A stretch of DNA of 64,000 nucleotides, from assembly GCF_002223055.1 (NCBI RefSeq), contig NZ_NKFL01000006.1:2914001-2978000 (forward strand). The letters are read 5' to 3'. Position 1 is the first letter of the stretch. The number at the start of each line of letters is the position of its first letter. A program made the position numbers and the translations under genes. This stretch comes from Burkholderia sp. HI2500. GTDB taxonomy: Bacteria; Pseudomonadota; Gammaproteobacteria; Burkholderiales; Burkholderiaceae. The notes below the pieces were generated by a model that saw nothing but the letters and a program-made list of their open reading frames with translations, did no database searches and was not told the origin of the DNA. Below, piece by piece: positions 1-8,332 of the stretch.

Positions 1-1
1 C

Positions 2-511
2 GGCACCGACGGCGGCGTGCAGGTCGCGTCCGATGCGATCGTCGCCGCGGCCGCGAGCCATGCGTTCATGGGCATGACGAAGATGGGGATGGCCGCGATC
101 TTCGAGACGCGCGGCAACGACGACGCGCACGTGATCCTGCGCGGCGGCAAGAACGGCCCGAACTACGACGCCGAGCATGTCGAGGCGAGCTGCGCGGTGC
201 TGCGCAAGGCGGGCCTGCGCGAGCAGGTGATGGTCGACTGCTCGCACGCGAACTCGAACAAGTCGCATGAGCGGCAGATCGACGTCGCGCAGGATCTCGC
301 GCGGCAGCTGTCGCAGGGCGAGCAGCGGATCGTCGGCGTGATGGTCGAAAGCCATCTCGAGGCCGGGCGCCAGGACCTGAAGCCGGGTGTGCCGCTGAAG
401 TACGGCGTCTCGATCACGGATGCATGCCTGAGCTGGACGCAGACGGAGCCGGTGCTCGACGTGCTGGCGGAGGCGGTGCGGCAACGGCGCGCGCAGGCGC
501 GCAGCGCGTGA
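2..511 (+). CDS. aroG: DAHP synthase, class I, C-terminal part
   Basis: Only the last 169 residues are inside the window; the gene starts upstream. Class I 3-deoxy-D-arabino-heptulosonate 7-phosphate synthases condense phosphoenolpyruvate with erythrose 4-phosphate, the first step of the shikimate pathway. The visible part carries the typical core: RGGKNGPNY, then DCSHANSNK with the metal-binding His, then ESHLEAG with the metal-binding Glu, and the SITDAC segment near the end. It is cytosolic. The feedback-sensing N-terminus lies outside the window, so the Phe/Tyr/Trp-sensitive type cannot be told. It stands apart from the next gene, 225 bp away on the same strand. Confidence 0.93.
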   Translation, partial: GTDGGVQVASDAIVAAAASHAFMGMTKMGMAAIFETRGNDDAHVILRGGKNGPNYDAEHVEASCAVLRKAGLREQVMVDCSHANSNKSHERQIDVAQDLARQLSQGEQRIVGVMVESHLEAGRQDLKPGVPLKYGVSITDACLSWTQTEPVLDVLAEAVRQRRAQARSA

Positions 512-736
512 CGAGGGCGATGTACGCGATTCGCTGCGGTGTCCGTAATGTCGCCATGGCAAGAGGCGCCTGACAGCGGCTGCGTCATCACGTCCGATGC
601 AGCGTTTCGCGAGTGGCGCTAACATGGGCCGGTGTGATGCGTCGTACAGAGGCCTTCTCGTTTCACGCGGCGCATGCACGGAGGCGGCTTGGCCGGCCGC
701 CGACACCGACAACAATTCACCGGAGTGCATAACAGC

Positions 737-1165
737 ATGGCTTTCTACAAGACCCTCATCGCAGCAACCGTCCTCGCCTCGAGCGTCAGCGCACATGCGC
801 AGATCGCGGGTGCGCAGCCGATCAGCGTGACCGTCGAGCAATCGCAGGCGCTGCTCGAAGGCTGGAGCGTGAAGAAGAGCGTGCTCGGCAAGGCCGTCTA
901 CAACGACGAGAACCAGAAGGTCGGCACCGTGCGCGACCTGATCGTCGCGCCGGACGGCTCGGTATCGGCGGCGATCGTGTCGGCCGGCGGCTTCCTTGGC
1001 GTGGCCGCGCATGACGTCGCGGTGCCGATCGCATCGCTCGACGTGCGCAACGGCAACATCTACCTGCCGGGCGCGACGAAGGATGCGCTGAAGGCGACGC
1101 CCGCGTTCCAGTACGCGAAGGTGCCGTCGCCGCCGAAGCCGAAGAAGCTCGACGACAAGCACTGA
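737..1165 (+). CDS. Exported PRC-barrel domain protein
   Basis: A 142-residue protein. The start at 737 gives a clean Sec signal peptide (MAFYKTLIAATVLASSVSAHA); an earlier in-frame start at 674 would add 21 residues with no such character. The mature part has a PRC-barrel-like core from about residue 45 to 115 (GKAVYNDENQKVGTVRDLIV, then a conserved AAIVSAGGFLGV strand and a DVAVPIASLDV strand) and a Lys-rich tail. Exported PRC-barrel proteins of this size are common in Burkholderia and probably bind other envelope components; the exact role is unknown. It is monocistronic and followed by a strong hairpin. Confidence 0.85.
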   Translation: MAFYKTLIAATVLASSVSAHAQIAGAQPISVTVEQSQALLEGWSVKKSVLGKAVYNDENQKVGTVRDLIVAPDGSVSAAIVSAGGFLGVAAHDVAVPIASLDVRNGNIYLPGATKDALKATPAFQYAKVPSPPKPKKLDDKH

Positions 1166-1181
1166 GCGAGCACGGATTGGC

Positions 1182-1210
1182 AATACCCGGCGCGCAACGC
1201 GCCGGGTATT
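1182..1210. terminator. Bidirectional intrinsic terminator
   Basis: A perfect 13-bp stem (arms 1182-1194 and 1198-1210) with a 3-nt loop, AT-rich at its base and followed by a T-rich tail. It lies between the convergent PRC-barrel gene and the OsmC-type gene. Confidence 0.9.
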
Positions 1211-1220
1211 TTGTTTGCGG

Positions 1221-1736
1221 TCAGCCGTTCGACGGATCGTCCGGTGGCGCGAGCGCCACGACGTGGCTGATGCCTTCGTGCGCCATCTTCGTATAAGGGC
1301 TGAAGCGCTCGGTATTGCGGACGAGTTCTTCCGCCACCGTGCGCTCGACCCCCGGCAACTGCACGCGAATGTTCGCGTTCAGCATGAACAGCCCATCCAC
1401 CGGATCGCGGCAGAAGTCGACCGATGCACTGACCGACGCGCCGGCGATCGACACGCCGGCCCGCGTGGCGAGCAGGCTCAGCGCCCCATGAAAGCAAGCC
1501 GCATAGCTCGCGGCAAACAGTTGCTCCGGGTTCGGGCCGTCGCCCGGCCCGCCCAGTGCGGACGGCAGGCGCAGCGCCACATCGAGGCGGCCGTCGTCGG
1601 AACGCGCGACACCCGATGCGCGGCCATGCTCCGCCGCCCCGCCCGTGACGGTCACCGTCGTCGAATAGAGCGTCTGTGGTTCCCGCCCGCGATACTTGTC
1701 GAGCAGCGAGAGCGGCGGCGGCCGTAGCGGCGTCAT
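1221..1736 (-). CDS. OsmC/Ohr-family peroxidase, resolving Cys replaced
   Basis: A 171-residue OsmC/Ohr-type protein. Ohr enzymes reduce organic hydroperoxides using a peroxidatic and a resolving cysteine. The peroxidatic Cys is present at residue 81 in YAACFHGAL. The second site, normally VCPYS-like, reads RFSPYTK here, with Ser146 in place of Cys; another Cys occurs at 109 (DFCRDP). It may therefore use a different resolving thiol or be an Ohr-like protein with another role. It is downstream of an NmrA-type dehydrogenase gene on the same strand (25 bp gap), so the two probably share a transcript. Confidence 0.85.
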   Translation of the reverse strand: MTPLRPPPLSLLDKYRGREPQTLYSTTVTVTGGAAEHGRASGVARSDDGRLDVALRLPSALGGPGDGPNPEQLFAASYAACFHGALSLLATRAGVSIAGASVSASVDFCRDPVDGLFMLNANIRVQLPGVERTVAEELVRNTERFSPYTKMAHEGISHVVALAPPDDPSNG

Positions 1737-1761
1737 GGTGTGCGCGATCCTGCGGTGCGGC

Positions 1762-2517
1762 TCAGCGCGCGGGCTGGTTTTTTTTGAACCACGTATCGAA
1801 GGTCGTCGCAGCGAGGCGCGCGCCGGGCGCGGGGACGAGCGTGTCGTCCTGCAGTATCGCGCCGAAATAATCGGCGCCTGAGTCCCTGACCACCGTGCGC
1901 GGGTCGTGCGTGATCTTCAGGAAATGTTCGACCAGGTCGGCGATCCGCACCCGATCGGGGCCGCCGATTTCGGCGATGCCGTTGCGCGGTGCGTCGAGCG
2001 CGACATCGGTGACGGCGGCCGCGACGTCGTCGGATGCAATCGGCTGGAAGAACGCGGTGGCCTGCCGCGTGGTGTCGCCATCGGCGCTCGATTGTGCGAT
2101 CGCGCCGACGAAGTCGAAAAACTGCGTCGAGCGTACGATCGTATAAGGCACGCCTGCTGCGCGGATCAGGTCTTCCTGAATGAGCTTGCCGCGGAAATAC
2201 GCGCTTTGCTGCAGGCGGTCGGTGCCGACCACCGACAGCGCGACGTGATGGCGCACGCCCGCCGCGCGCTCCGCGGCGAACAGGTTGCGCCCCGACGTCT
2301 CGAAGAATGCCTTCACGGCCGCTTCCTCGAACGACGGCGAGTTCGCGAGATCGACCACGACGTCCGCGCCCGCCAGCGCGTCGCCCAGCCCCGCGCCCGT
2401 GATCGTATCGACGCCGGTCGACGGCGCTGCCGCCAGGGCGTCGTGGCCGCGCGCGATCAGGTTCCTGACGACTTTGCTGCCGATGAGGCCGGTACCACCA
2501 ATCACGACGATCTTCAC
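1762..2517 (-). CDS. NAD(P)-binding NmrA/SDR-type protein
   Basis: A 251-residue atypical short-chain dehydrogenase of the NmrA/YtfG type. The GTG start at 2517 is chosen because it follows an AAGGAGAG ribosome binding site by 5 bases and puts the Rossmann motif GGTGLIG at the N-terminus. Longer in-frame extension to 2694 is Arg-rich and shadow-like. The SxxxF substrate region (TQFFDF) and the lack of a clear YxxxK pair suggest an NAD(P)H sensor or quinone/sugar reductase rather than a classical dehydrogenase. It is likely co-transcribed with the OsmC-type gene behind it, and a LysR gene lies 205 bp upstream on the same strand. Confidence 0.85.
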   Translation of the reverse strand: MKIVVIGGTGLIGSKVVRNLIARGHDALAAAPSTGVDTITGAGLGDALAGADVVVDLANSPSFEEAAVKAFFETSGRNLFAAERAAGVRHHVALSVVGTDRLQQSAYFRGKLIQEDLIRAAGVPYTIVRSTQFFDFVGAIAQSSADGDTTRQATAFFQPIASDDVAAAVTDVALDAPRNGIAEIGGPDRVRIADLVEHFLKITHDPRTVVRDSGADYFGAILQDDTLVPAPGARLAATTFDTWFKKNQPAR

Positions 2518-2722
2518 GATTGCTCTCCTTGAACGGGCGCGCGAGAGACGCGCCGCCTGAATCGGTCGAAGCCGGCGCGCATCGCATTCGCACGCGTGCG
2601 CCGGCACGTTGCCGAATGGCGCGCCGCGATGCCCGCACGCCGTTCGATCAACCCGCATCGTAGGCAGATGCCGCGCGATCCGGTAGAGCCCCACAGGTGC
2701 TCACGGTGTTGCTTCGAATGCA

Positions 2723-3736
2723 TCAATCGACCGGCTCCAGCGGTGCCGTCGTCGTTACGGTGGTCATCGTCGTGAGGCACTGCAGGTCGCGGGCGCACGT
2801 CCGTTCGATCATGTAGTCGATGAATGCGCGGATGCGCGTCGGCAGGTGCTTGCGGCTCAGGTAACAGAGATAGTGTCCGCCGTCGTCCGGCGCGTGCTGG
2901 CCGAGGCAGCTCACCAGTTGCCCGTCGGCGAGCAGGTCGCACACCTGGTACGCGGGCAGTTGCGCGATGCCGAGCCCGTCGAGCGCCGCGCGCACGACCA
3001 GATCCATGTCGTTGAAGGTGTGATGCGCGGCGAGCTGGTGCTGCTGCGCCAGCCCGTCGACCTTGAATTCCCATTCAGTCACGCGGCCCGACGCGGTGCG
3101 CAGGTTGATGCAGCGATGCTGCGCCAGCTCGTCCACGTGACGCGGCAAGCCGTGCCGGTGCGCGTACGACGGCGACGCGCAGACGATCATCTGCATCGGA
3201 ATCAACTGGCGCGCGACGATCGCGCTGTCCTCCATGCGGCCGTCGCGAAACGCGACGTCGATGCGGTCGGCGGAGAAGTCGGCCGGCCGGTCGTTCAGCA
3301 GCAGCTCGAGCGTGATGTCCGGATACTGCGCGTGGAAATCGCCCAGCAGCGGCGCGATGATCTTGCGGCCGAAGCCGGGCGTCGAGCCGATCCGCAGGTG
3401 TCCGCTCGGCGGGCCGCTGCGCAGCTCGCGCATGTCCTCGAGCGCCTGCGCGAGCTGTTCGATGCCGGGGCGGCAGTTTTCATAGAAGCGTTCGCCTTCG
3501 CGCGTCAGCGACATGCTGCGCGTCGTGCGCTGGAACAGGCGCGCGTCGAGCCGGTCCTCGAGCCGCTGCACGTGGCGGCTGACCGACGAGCGGCCGACGC
3601 CGAGGCGATCGGCGGCGCGCGCGAAGCTGCCTTCGGTGACGACGGCCAGGAAGGTGACCACGCCAGCGTAGCAGGTCGAGAAGCTGCGCGCGAACGGATC
3701 GTCGGCGTCGGGGCGGCGGATGGAAGTATCTGGCAT
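2723..3736 (-). CDS. LysR-type transcriptional regulator
   Basis: A LysR-family regulator of 337 residues from the ATG at 3736. An in-frame GTG at 3799 would add 21 residues; neither start has a convincing ribosome binding site. The N-terminal winged helix-turn-helix is clear (FLAVVTEGSFARAADRLGV, then SSVSRHVQRLEDRL and LFQRTTRSMSLTREG). The effector domain follows from about residue 95 (GHLRIGSTPGFGRKIIAPLL). It resembles the CrgA-like group that often controls nearby oxidoreductases. The dehydrogenase/OsmC pair directly downstream is the natural target, although the same-strand arrangement is not the usual divergent LysR layout. Confidence 0.9.
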   Translation of the reverse strand: MPDTSIRRPDADDPFARSFSTCYAGVVTFLAVVTEGSFARAADRLGVGRSSVSRHVQRLEDRLDARLFQRTTRSMSLTREGERFYENCRPGIEQLAQALEDMRELRSGPPSGHLRIGSTPGFGRKIIAPLLGDFHAQYPDITLELLLNDRPADFSADRIDVAFRDGRMEDSAIVARQLIPMQMIVCASPSYAHRHGLPRHVDELAQHRCINLRTASGRVTEWEFKVDGLAQQHQLAAHHTFNDMDLVVRAALDGLGIAQLPAYQVCDLLADGQLVSCLGQHAPDDGGHYLCYLSRKHLPTRIRAFIDYMIERTCARDLQCLTTMTTVTTTAPLEPVD

Positions 3737-3896
3737 AAAGGTGCTGGAATCGTGGTGTCCATACGCGACTAGACGTTTCAGCACAGCTGCCTGTGACACC
3801 GGCCGCCATCTTTTTTAAAAATGGGACGCGGCGGCGGGCGGGCAGGCTATTTTTCCGGCTCGAGCTCGAGCTTCGATGGCGCTCGAGGCGCGCACG

Positions 3897-4790
3897 TCAA
3901 CCGGCGGTGCAGGTTGCCGCGAGCCGGGCGAGCTTGTCGGGGTTGCGCTGCACGAGAATCCGGACGATGCGTGTACCGTCGGTCTCGAACGACATCGCGG
4001 CGTCGAGCTGTCCGTCGATGAAGCGCAGCATGGCCCACTGGCCGTTGAGCACGACGGACCGCATCTCGACCCCGCTGCCGTGGCGCAGCCACGTCGCATA
4101 GAACAGTTGTGCGACACGCCGGCTGCCGACCATGGGCCTCGGGACACTCCGGACCTTGCCGCCGCCGTCGCCGATCAGGGTCGCGTCCTCCGCGAGCAGC
4201 GCCTGGATCGACGGGAAGTCGCCCTGCGCGAGCGCGTGCGAGAACGTCTGCAGCAACCGGTGGTGCGTTTCGCGCGGCACCGCGTGGCGAGGCGAGGCGT
4301 CGTCGCGCAGCCGCGCCTTGGCACGGCTGACGAGTTGCCGGCACGCGGCTTCGGACTTGCCGATCGCGTCGGCGATCCGGTCGTAGTCGATCTCGAAGAT
4401 TTCATGCAGCAGGAAGGCGGCGCGCGCCTCCGGCGTCAGCCGTTCGAGCAGCAGCAGGAACGCGACCGACACGTCGTTCGCGCGCTCGGTCATTTCCTCG
4501 GGCGTGGCCGGTGATGCGTCGAGTTCCGGCTCGGGCAGCCAGATCCCCGCGTATTGCTCGCGCCGGATCTTTGCCGCGCGCAGGCGGTCGATCGACGTGC
4601 GTGTCGTGACGGCGACGAGCCACGCTTCGGTGTTCTCGATCCCGTCGCGTGCCGTGTCGTGCCAGCGCAGCCAGACGTCCTGCACGATGTCCTCGGCGTC
4701 CGCGACGGAGCCGAGCATCCGGTACGCGATCTTCTGCAGGCGCGGACGCAGTGCCTGGAACGTGTGTGCGTCGTCGGCCGTCACGGCCAT
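3897..4790 (-). CDS. sigJ: ECF-type sigma factor, SigJ-like with SnoaL-like tail
   Basis: A 297-residue sigma factor. Region 2 is at residues 8-75 (FQALRPRLQKIAYRMLGSVA, DAEDIVQDVWLRW); region 4 lies at 115-165 (LTPEARAAFLLHEIFEIDY, KSEAACRQLVSRAKARL). A C-terminal SnoaL/NTF2-like domain occupies the last 120 residues. This matches the SigJ (ECF41-like) group, where the tail domain controls activity instead of an anti-sigma factor. The start codon lies inside the end of the DapF-like gene (10 nt overlap), implying translational coupling. No membrane anti-sigma gene is adjacent. Confidence 0.9.
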   Translation of the reverse strand: MAVTADDAHTFQALRPRLQKIAYRMLGSVADAEDIVQDVWLRWHDTARDGIENTEAWLVAVTTRTSIDRLRAAKIRREQYAGIWLPEPELDASPATPEEMTERANDVSVAFLLLLERLTPEARAAFLLHEIFEIDYDRIADAIGKSEAACRQLVSRAKARLRDDASPRHAVPRETHHRLLQTFSHALAQGDFPSIQALLAEDATLIGDGGGKVRSVPRPMVGSRRVAQLFYATWLRHGSGVEMRSVVLNGQWAMLRFIDGQLDAAMSFETDGTRIVRILVQRNPDKLARLAATCTAG

Positions 4791-5584
4791 ACTCCGCTGA
4801 ACCCAAATGTGACCGGCCCGCTCAGGAGCACACTGCCGGTGCCATCCCAACGCACCGTCACGTCGCCGCCGTCGCACTCGACCCGCACGGTCTCGTCGAG
4901 CAGCCCGCGCCGGATGCCATTGACGACCGCGCCGCACGAGCACGATCCCGAACCGAGCGGCACGCCGCCGCCGCGCTCCCAGATGCGCAGGCGAATATGC
5001 GTGCGATCGATGACCTGAACGAAGTGCACGTTGGTTTTCCGCGGAAACAGCGGGTGCGTTTCGATGGCCGGGCCGAGCACCGCGACATCGATCGCGCGGA
5101 GATCGTCGACGAAGAACGTGCAGTGCGGATTGCCCATGTTGCACGCGGCCGGCGCGCCGGGCAGTGGCAGCGCGAGGGTGTCGAGGGCCTCGGCGAGCGG
5201 CACGTCGCGCCAGCCGGTGAGCGGCCGGCCCATTTCGACGGTGATCAGGCCGTTCGCCTCCGTCGAGCACACGAGATACCCGCGGGGCGTCCGCAGCACG
5301 AGCGACGACAGGCCGGTTTCCCGCATCAGTTGCCATGCGACGCCGCGCGTCGCGCTGCCGCAGGTGTCGAGCGGCGTGCCGTCCGCGTTCCAGAACGCGA
5401 CGCGGGCCGCCGCGTCGTCGCAGTCCGACACGACCGCGAGCTGGTTGAAGCCGATGCCGAAACGCCGGTCGCCCATGCGCCGCACCAGATCCGGGGTGAT
5501 GGGGGGCGCTTGATCCTGACCGCGCAGGTCGACGATGGCGAAGTCGTCGCCATTTGCGTTCATCTTCTGAAATCTGAGCGGCAT
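4781..5584 (-). CDS. dapF: Divergent diaminopimelate epimerase-family protein
   Basis: A 267-residue DapF-superfamily protein. The start at 5584 gives the family N-terminus MPLRFQKMNANGDDFAIVD. Two catalytic Cys regions exist but are diverged: DTCGSATRG where DapF has CGNGARC, and GSGSCSCGA where DapF has GTGACA-like sequence. GNPHCTFFVDD is well conserved. Cofactor-independent amino-acid racemisation by a Cys pair is the family reaction. The diverged pocket and the coupling to a sigma factor suggest a substrate other than LL-diaminopimelate, so the housekeeping dapF is probably elsewhere. It forms an operon with the sigJ-like gene. Confidence 0.8.
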   Translation of the reverse strand: MPLRFQKMNANGDDFAIVDLRGQDQAPPITPDLVRRMGDRRFGIGFNQLAVVSDCDDAAARVAFWNADGTPLDTCGSATRGVAWQLMRETGLSSLVLRTPRGYLVCSTEANGLITVEMGRPLTGWRDVPLAEALDTLALPLPGAPAACNMGNPHCTFFVDDLRAIDVAVLGPAIETHPLFPRKTNVHFVQVIDRTHIRLRIWERGGGVPLGSGSCSCGAVVNGIRRGLLDETVRVECDGGDVTVRWDGTGSVLLSGPVTFGFSGVWP

Positions 5585-5674
5585 GACAGTTCCGGAAGGG
5601 AGGCAGGCGAACACTGTACGTGGCTCGCCGTTCGCGATCAATCGCCGCACGATGCCGTGCCCGCGCGGCGCATC

Positions 5675-5704
5675 TACGTAATTCTACGTAGCTCCGCATA
5701 CGTA
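5675..5704. promoter_or_regulatory. Triple TACGTA operator-like cluster
   Basis: Three copies of the palindrome TACGTA start at 5675, 5685 and 5699; the middle one is extended to CTACGTAG. The first two are exactly 10 bp apart, one helical turn. They sit in the most AT-rich part of the region between the DapF-like gene and cstA, about 90-120 bp upstream of the DapF-like start. The binding protein is unknown. Confidence 0.55.
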
Positions 5705-5853
5705 GTTATCCGCTTGTAAGCCGCCCCGGTCGCGCGGAATACTACGGCCCATCGCCGCGACCTCTGCGAGGCTGCGGCACGACGCATCGACGTCACGCGG
5801 GTTCGGCCCCTCGCCGCATCCACTCAAAAACACATTGGAGACCAGGAGACGCC

Positions 5854-7932
5854 ATGAATCGGGCTTCCAGTACCCTGCTCTGGATCGCGGTCGCGCTGCT
5901 CGGCGCGTTCGCGTTCGGCACGATCGCACTCGCTCACGGCGAGCGCGTCAGTGCCCTCTGGATCGTGATCGCCGCAGTCTGCGTGTATCTGATCGCGTAT
6001 CGCTTCTACAGCCGTTTCATCGCCAGCAAGGTCATGCAGCTCGACGGGCTGCGGATGACGCCGGCCGTCAAGTACAACGACGGCCTCGACTACGTGCCGA
6101 CCAACAAGTACGTGCTGTTCGGCCATCACTTCGCCGCGATCGCCGGCGCCGGCCCGCTCGTCGGGCCCGTGCTCGCCGCGCAGATGGGCTACACGCCCGG
6201 CATGCTGTGGATCCTGGCCGGCGTCGTGTTCGCCGGCGCGGTGCAGGATTTCATCGTGCTGTTCATCTCGACGCGCCGCGACGGCCGCTCGCTCGGCGAT
6301 CTCGTCAAGATGGAGCTCGGCACGGTGCCCGGCGTGATCGCGCTGTTCGGCGCGTTCCTGATCATGGTGATCATCCTCGCGGTGCTCGCGCTGATCGTCG
6401 TGAAGGCGCTGACCAATTCGCCGTGGGGCACGTTCACCGTCGCCGCGACGATCCCGATCGCGCTGTTCATGGGCGTCTACACGCGCTACATCCGTCCGGG
6501 CCGCATCGGCGAAGTGTCGATCATCGGCTTCGTGCTGCTGATGGCATCGATCGCGTTCGGCCAGCACGTGCACGATTCGCCGACGCTCGCCGCGTGGTTC
6601 ACGTTCACGGGCACGCAACTCACGTGGATCCTGATCGGCTACGGCTTCGTCGCGTCGGTGCTGCCGGTGTGGCTGCTGCTCGCGCCGCGCGACTACCTGT
6701 CGACCTTCCTGAAGATCGGCACGATCCTCGGCCTCGCGATCGGCATCCTGGTCGTCGCGCCGGAACTGAAGATGCCCGCGCTGACGAAGTTCGTCGACGG
6801 CACGGGCCCGGTGTGGTCGGGCAACCTGTTCCCGTTCCTGTTCATCACGATCGCGTGCGGTGCCGTGTCGGGCTTCCACGCGCTGATCTCGTCGGGCACG
6901 ACGCCGAAGCTGATCGACAACGAAACCAACGCGCGCTTCATCGGTTACGGCGCGATGCTGATGGAATCGTTCGTCGCGATCATGGCGCTGGTCGCCGCCT
7001 GCGTGATCGAGCCGGGCATCTACTTCGCGATGAACGCACCGGCCGCCGTGCTCGGCTCGACGCCGGAAGCGGTGGCCAACACGGTCACGCAATGGGGCTT
7101 CGTGCTGACGCCCGACATGCTGACGCAGACCGCGAAGGCCGTCGGCGAAACGACGATCATCGCGCGCGCGGGCGGCGCGCCGACGCTGGCCGTCGGCATG
7201 GCGCACATCCTGCACCAGGTGATCGGCGGCGAAGCGATGATGGCGTTCTGGTATCACTTCGCGATCCTGTTCGAGGCGCTGTTCATCCTGACGGCCGTCG
7301 ATGCCGGCACGCGCGCGGGCCGCTTCATGCTGCAGGACCTGCTCGGCACGTTCCACCCGGCGCTCAAGCGCACCGAGTCGCTGCCGGCGAACCTGGTCGC
7401 CACCGCGCTGTGCGTGGCCGCGTGGGGCTACTTCCTGTACCAGGGCGTGGTCGATCCGCTCGGCGGCATCAACACGCTGTGGCCGCTGTTCGGCATCTCG
7501 AACCAGATGCTCGCCGCGATCGCGCTGGTGCTCGGCACCGTCGTGCTGTTCAAGATGAAGCGCGAGCGCTATGCGTGGGTGACGATCGTGCCGACCGTGT
7601 GGCTGCTGATCTGCACGCTGACCGCCGGCTGGCAGAAGATTTTCGACGCGAACCCGAAGGTCAGCTTCCTCGCGCACGCCGCGAAGCTGCAGGCCGCGGT
7701 GGACGAAGGCAAGGTGCTCGCGCCGGCGAAGTCGATCGCGCAGATGAAGCGGATCATCTTCAACGACTACATCGATGCGGCGCTGGCCGGGCTGTTCATC
7801 TTCGTCGTCGTGGCGATCGCGGTGTACGGCGTGATCGCCGTGCTGCGCGCGCGCCGCGAGTCGAAGCCGACGGTGCGCGAGACGCCGTACGAAGCCATGC
7901 CGGCCGCGCAGGCGCTCGGCAGCGGACGTTAA
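5854..7932 (+). CDS. cstA: CstA-family pyruvate/peptide transporter
   Basis: A 692-residue inner-membrane protein with many hydrophobic segments and the CstA family hallmarks (HHFAAIAGAGPLVGPVLAAQ, FHALISSGTTPK). The start has a good ribosome binding site (CCAGGAGACGCC). CstA/BtsT/YjiY proteins import pyruvate, and some import peptides, during carbon limitation. Length and the paired small gene 12 bp downstream, a YbdD-type protein, match the usual cstA-ybdD unit. It diverges from the DapF-like/sigma factor operon; no two-component btsSR genes are nearby. Confidence 0.95.
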   Translation: MNRASSTLLWIAVALLGAFAFGTIALAHGERVSALWIVIAAVCVYLIAYRFYSRFIASKVMQLDGLRMTPAVKYNDGLDYVPTNKYVLFGHHFAAIAGAGPLVGPVLAAQMGYTPGMLWILAGVVFAGAVQDFIVLFISTRRDGRSLGDLVKMELGTVPGVIALFGAFLIMVIILAVLALIVVKALTNSPWGTFTVAATIPIALFMGVYTRYIRPGRIGEVSIIGFVLLMASIAFGQHVHDSPTLAAWFTFTGTQLTWILIGYGFVASVLPVWLLLAPRDYLSTFLKIGTILGLAIGILVVAPELKMPALTKFVDGTGPVWSGNLFPFLFITIACGAVSGFHALISSGTTPKLIDNETNARFIGYGAMLMESFVAIMALVAACVIEPGIYFAMNAPAAVLGSTPEAVANTVTQWGFVLTPDMLTQTAKAVGETTIIARAGGAPTLAVGMAHILHQVIGGEAMMAFWYHFAILFEALFILTAVDAGTRAGRFMLQDLLGTFHPALKRTESLPANLVATALCVAAWGYFLYQGVVDPLGGINTLWPLFGISNQMLAAIALVLGTVVLFKMKRERYAWVTIVPTVWLLICTLTAGWQKIFDANPKVSFLAHAAKLQAAVDEGKVLAPAKSIAQMKRIIFNDYIDAALAGLFIFVVVAIAVYGVIAVLRARRESKPTVRETPYEAMPAAQALGSGR

Positions 7933-7944
7933 GGGGAGGCCGCG

Positions 7945-8151
7945 ATGTTCAGCGATCTTGGCAGCGACCTGCGCAGCGCGGGGCGTTACCTCGGGCAGGC
8001 GTTGCGGCTGATGGTCGGCCTGCCCGACTACGACACCTACGTCGCGCACATGCGCGCGACCCATCCGGACCGCGAGCCGATGACGTATGAGGAATTCTTC
8101 CGCGAGCGTCAGAACGCGCGGTACGGGTCGGGCGCGGGGAAGTGCTGTTGA
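7945..8151 (+). CDS. YbdD/YjiX family small protein (DUF466)
   Basis: A 68-residue protein of the YbdD/YjiX family ([43 protein letters not shown]), ending in CC. Members nearly always follow cstA-type transporters and are needed for, or modulate, pyruvate transport. It lies 12 bp after cstA with an AGGGGAGG-like ribosome binding site, so both are on one transcript that ends at the hairpin at 8187. Confidence 0.92.
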   Translation: MFSDLGSDLRSAGRYLGQALRLMVGLPDYDTYVAHMRATHPDREPMTYEEFFRERQNARYGSGAGKCC

Positions 8152-8186
8152 ACCGGGCGGTTCAGGCCGTTCGGTCATCGAAAGGG

Positions 8187-8214
8187 AAGCGCCGCGATGC
8201 ATGTCGCGGCGCTT
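8187..8214 (+). terminator. Intrinsic terminator after cstA-ybdD
   Basis: An 11-bp perfect stem (8187-8197 with 8204-8214), 6-nt loop, followed by a T-rich run. Confidence 0.92.
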
Positions 8215-8332
8215 TTTTCTTTGGCGGGCCGGCGGCGCGCTGCGCCGTTTGCCTGAACGCAGCACGGCAAATTCCGCCGGCCGGTATCATAGGGTTTCCT
8301 CTTTTCCCGATGGACCCGCAGGAGAACACGTC

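Noticed and set aside
5824..8265. 813-codon minus-strand ORF opposite cstA
   Set aside because: Antisense shadow; cstA on the plus strand is unmistakable.
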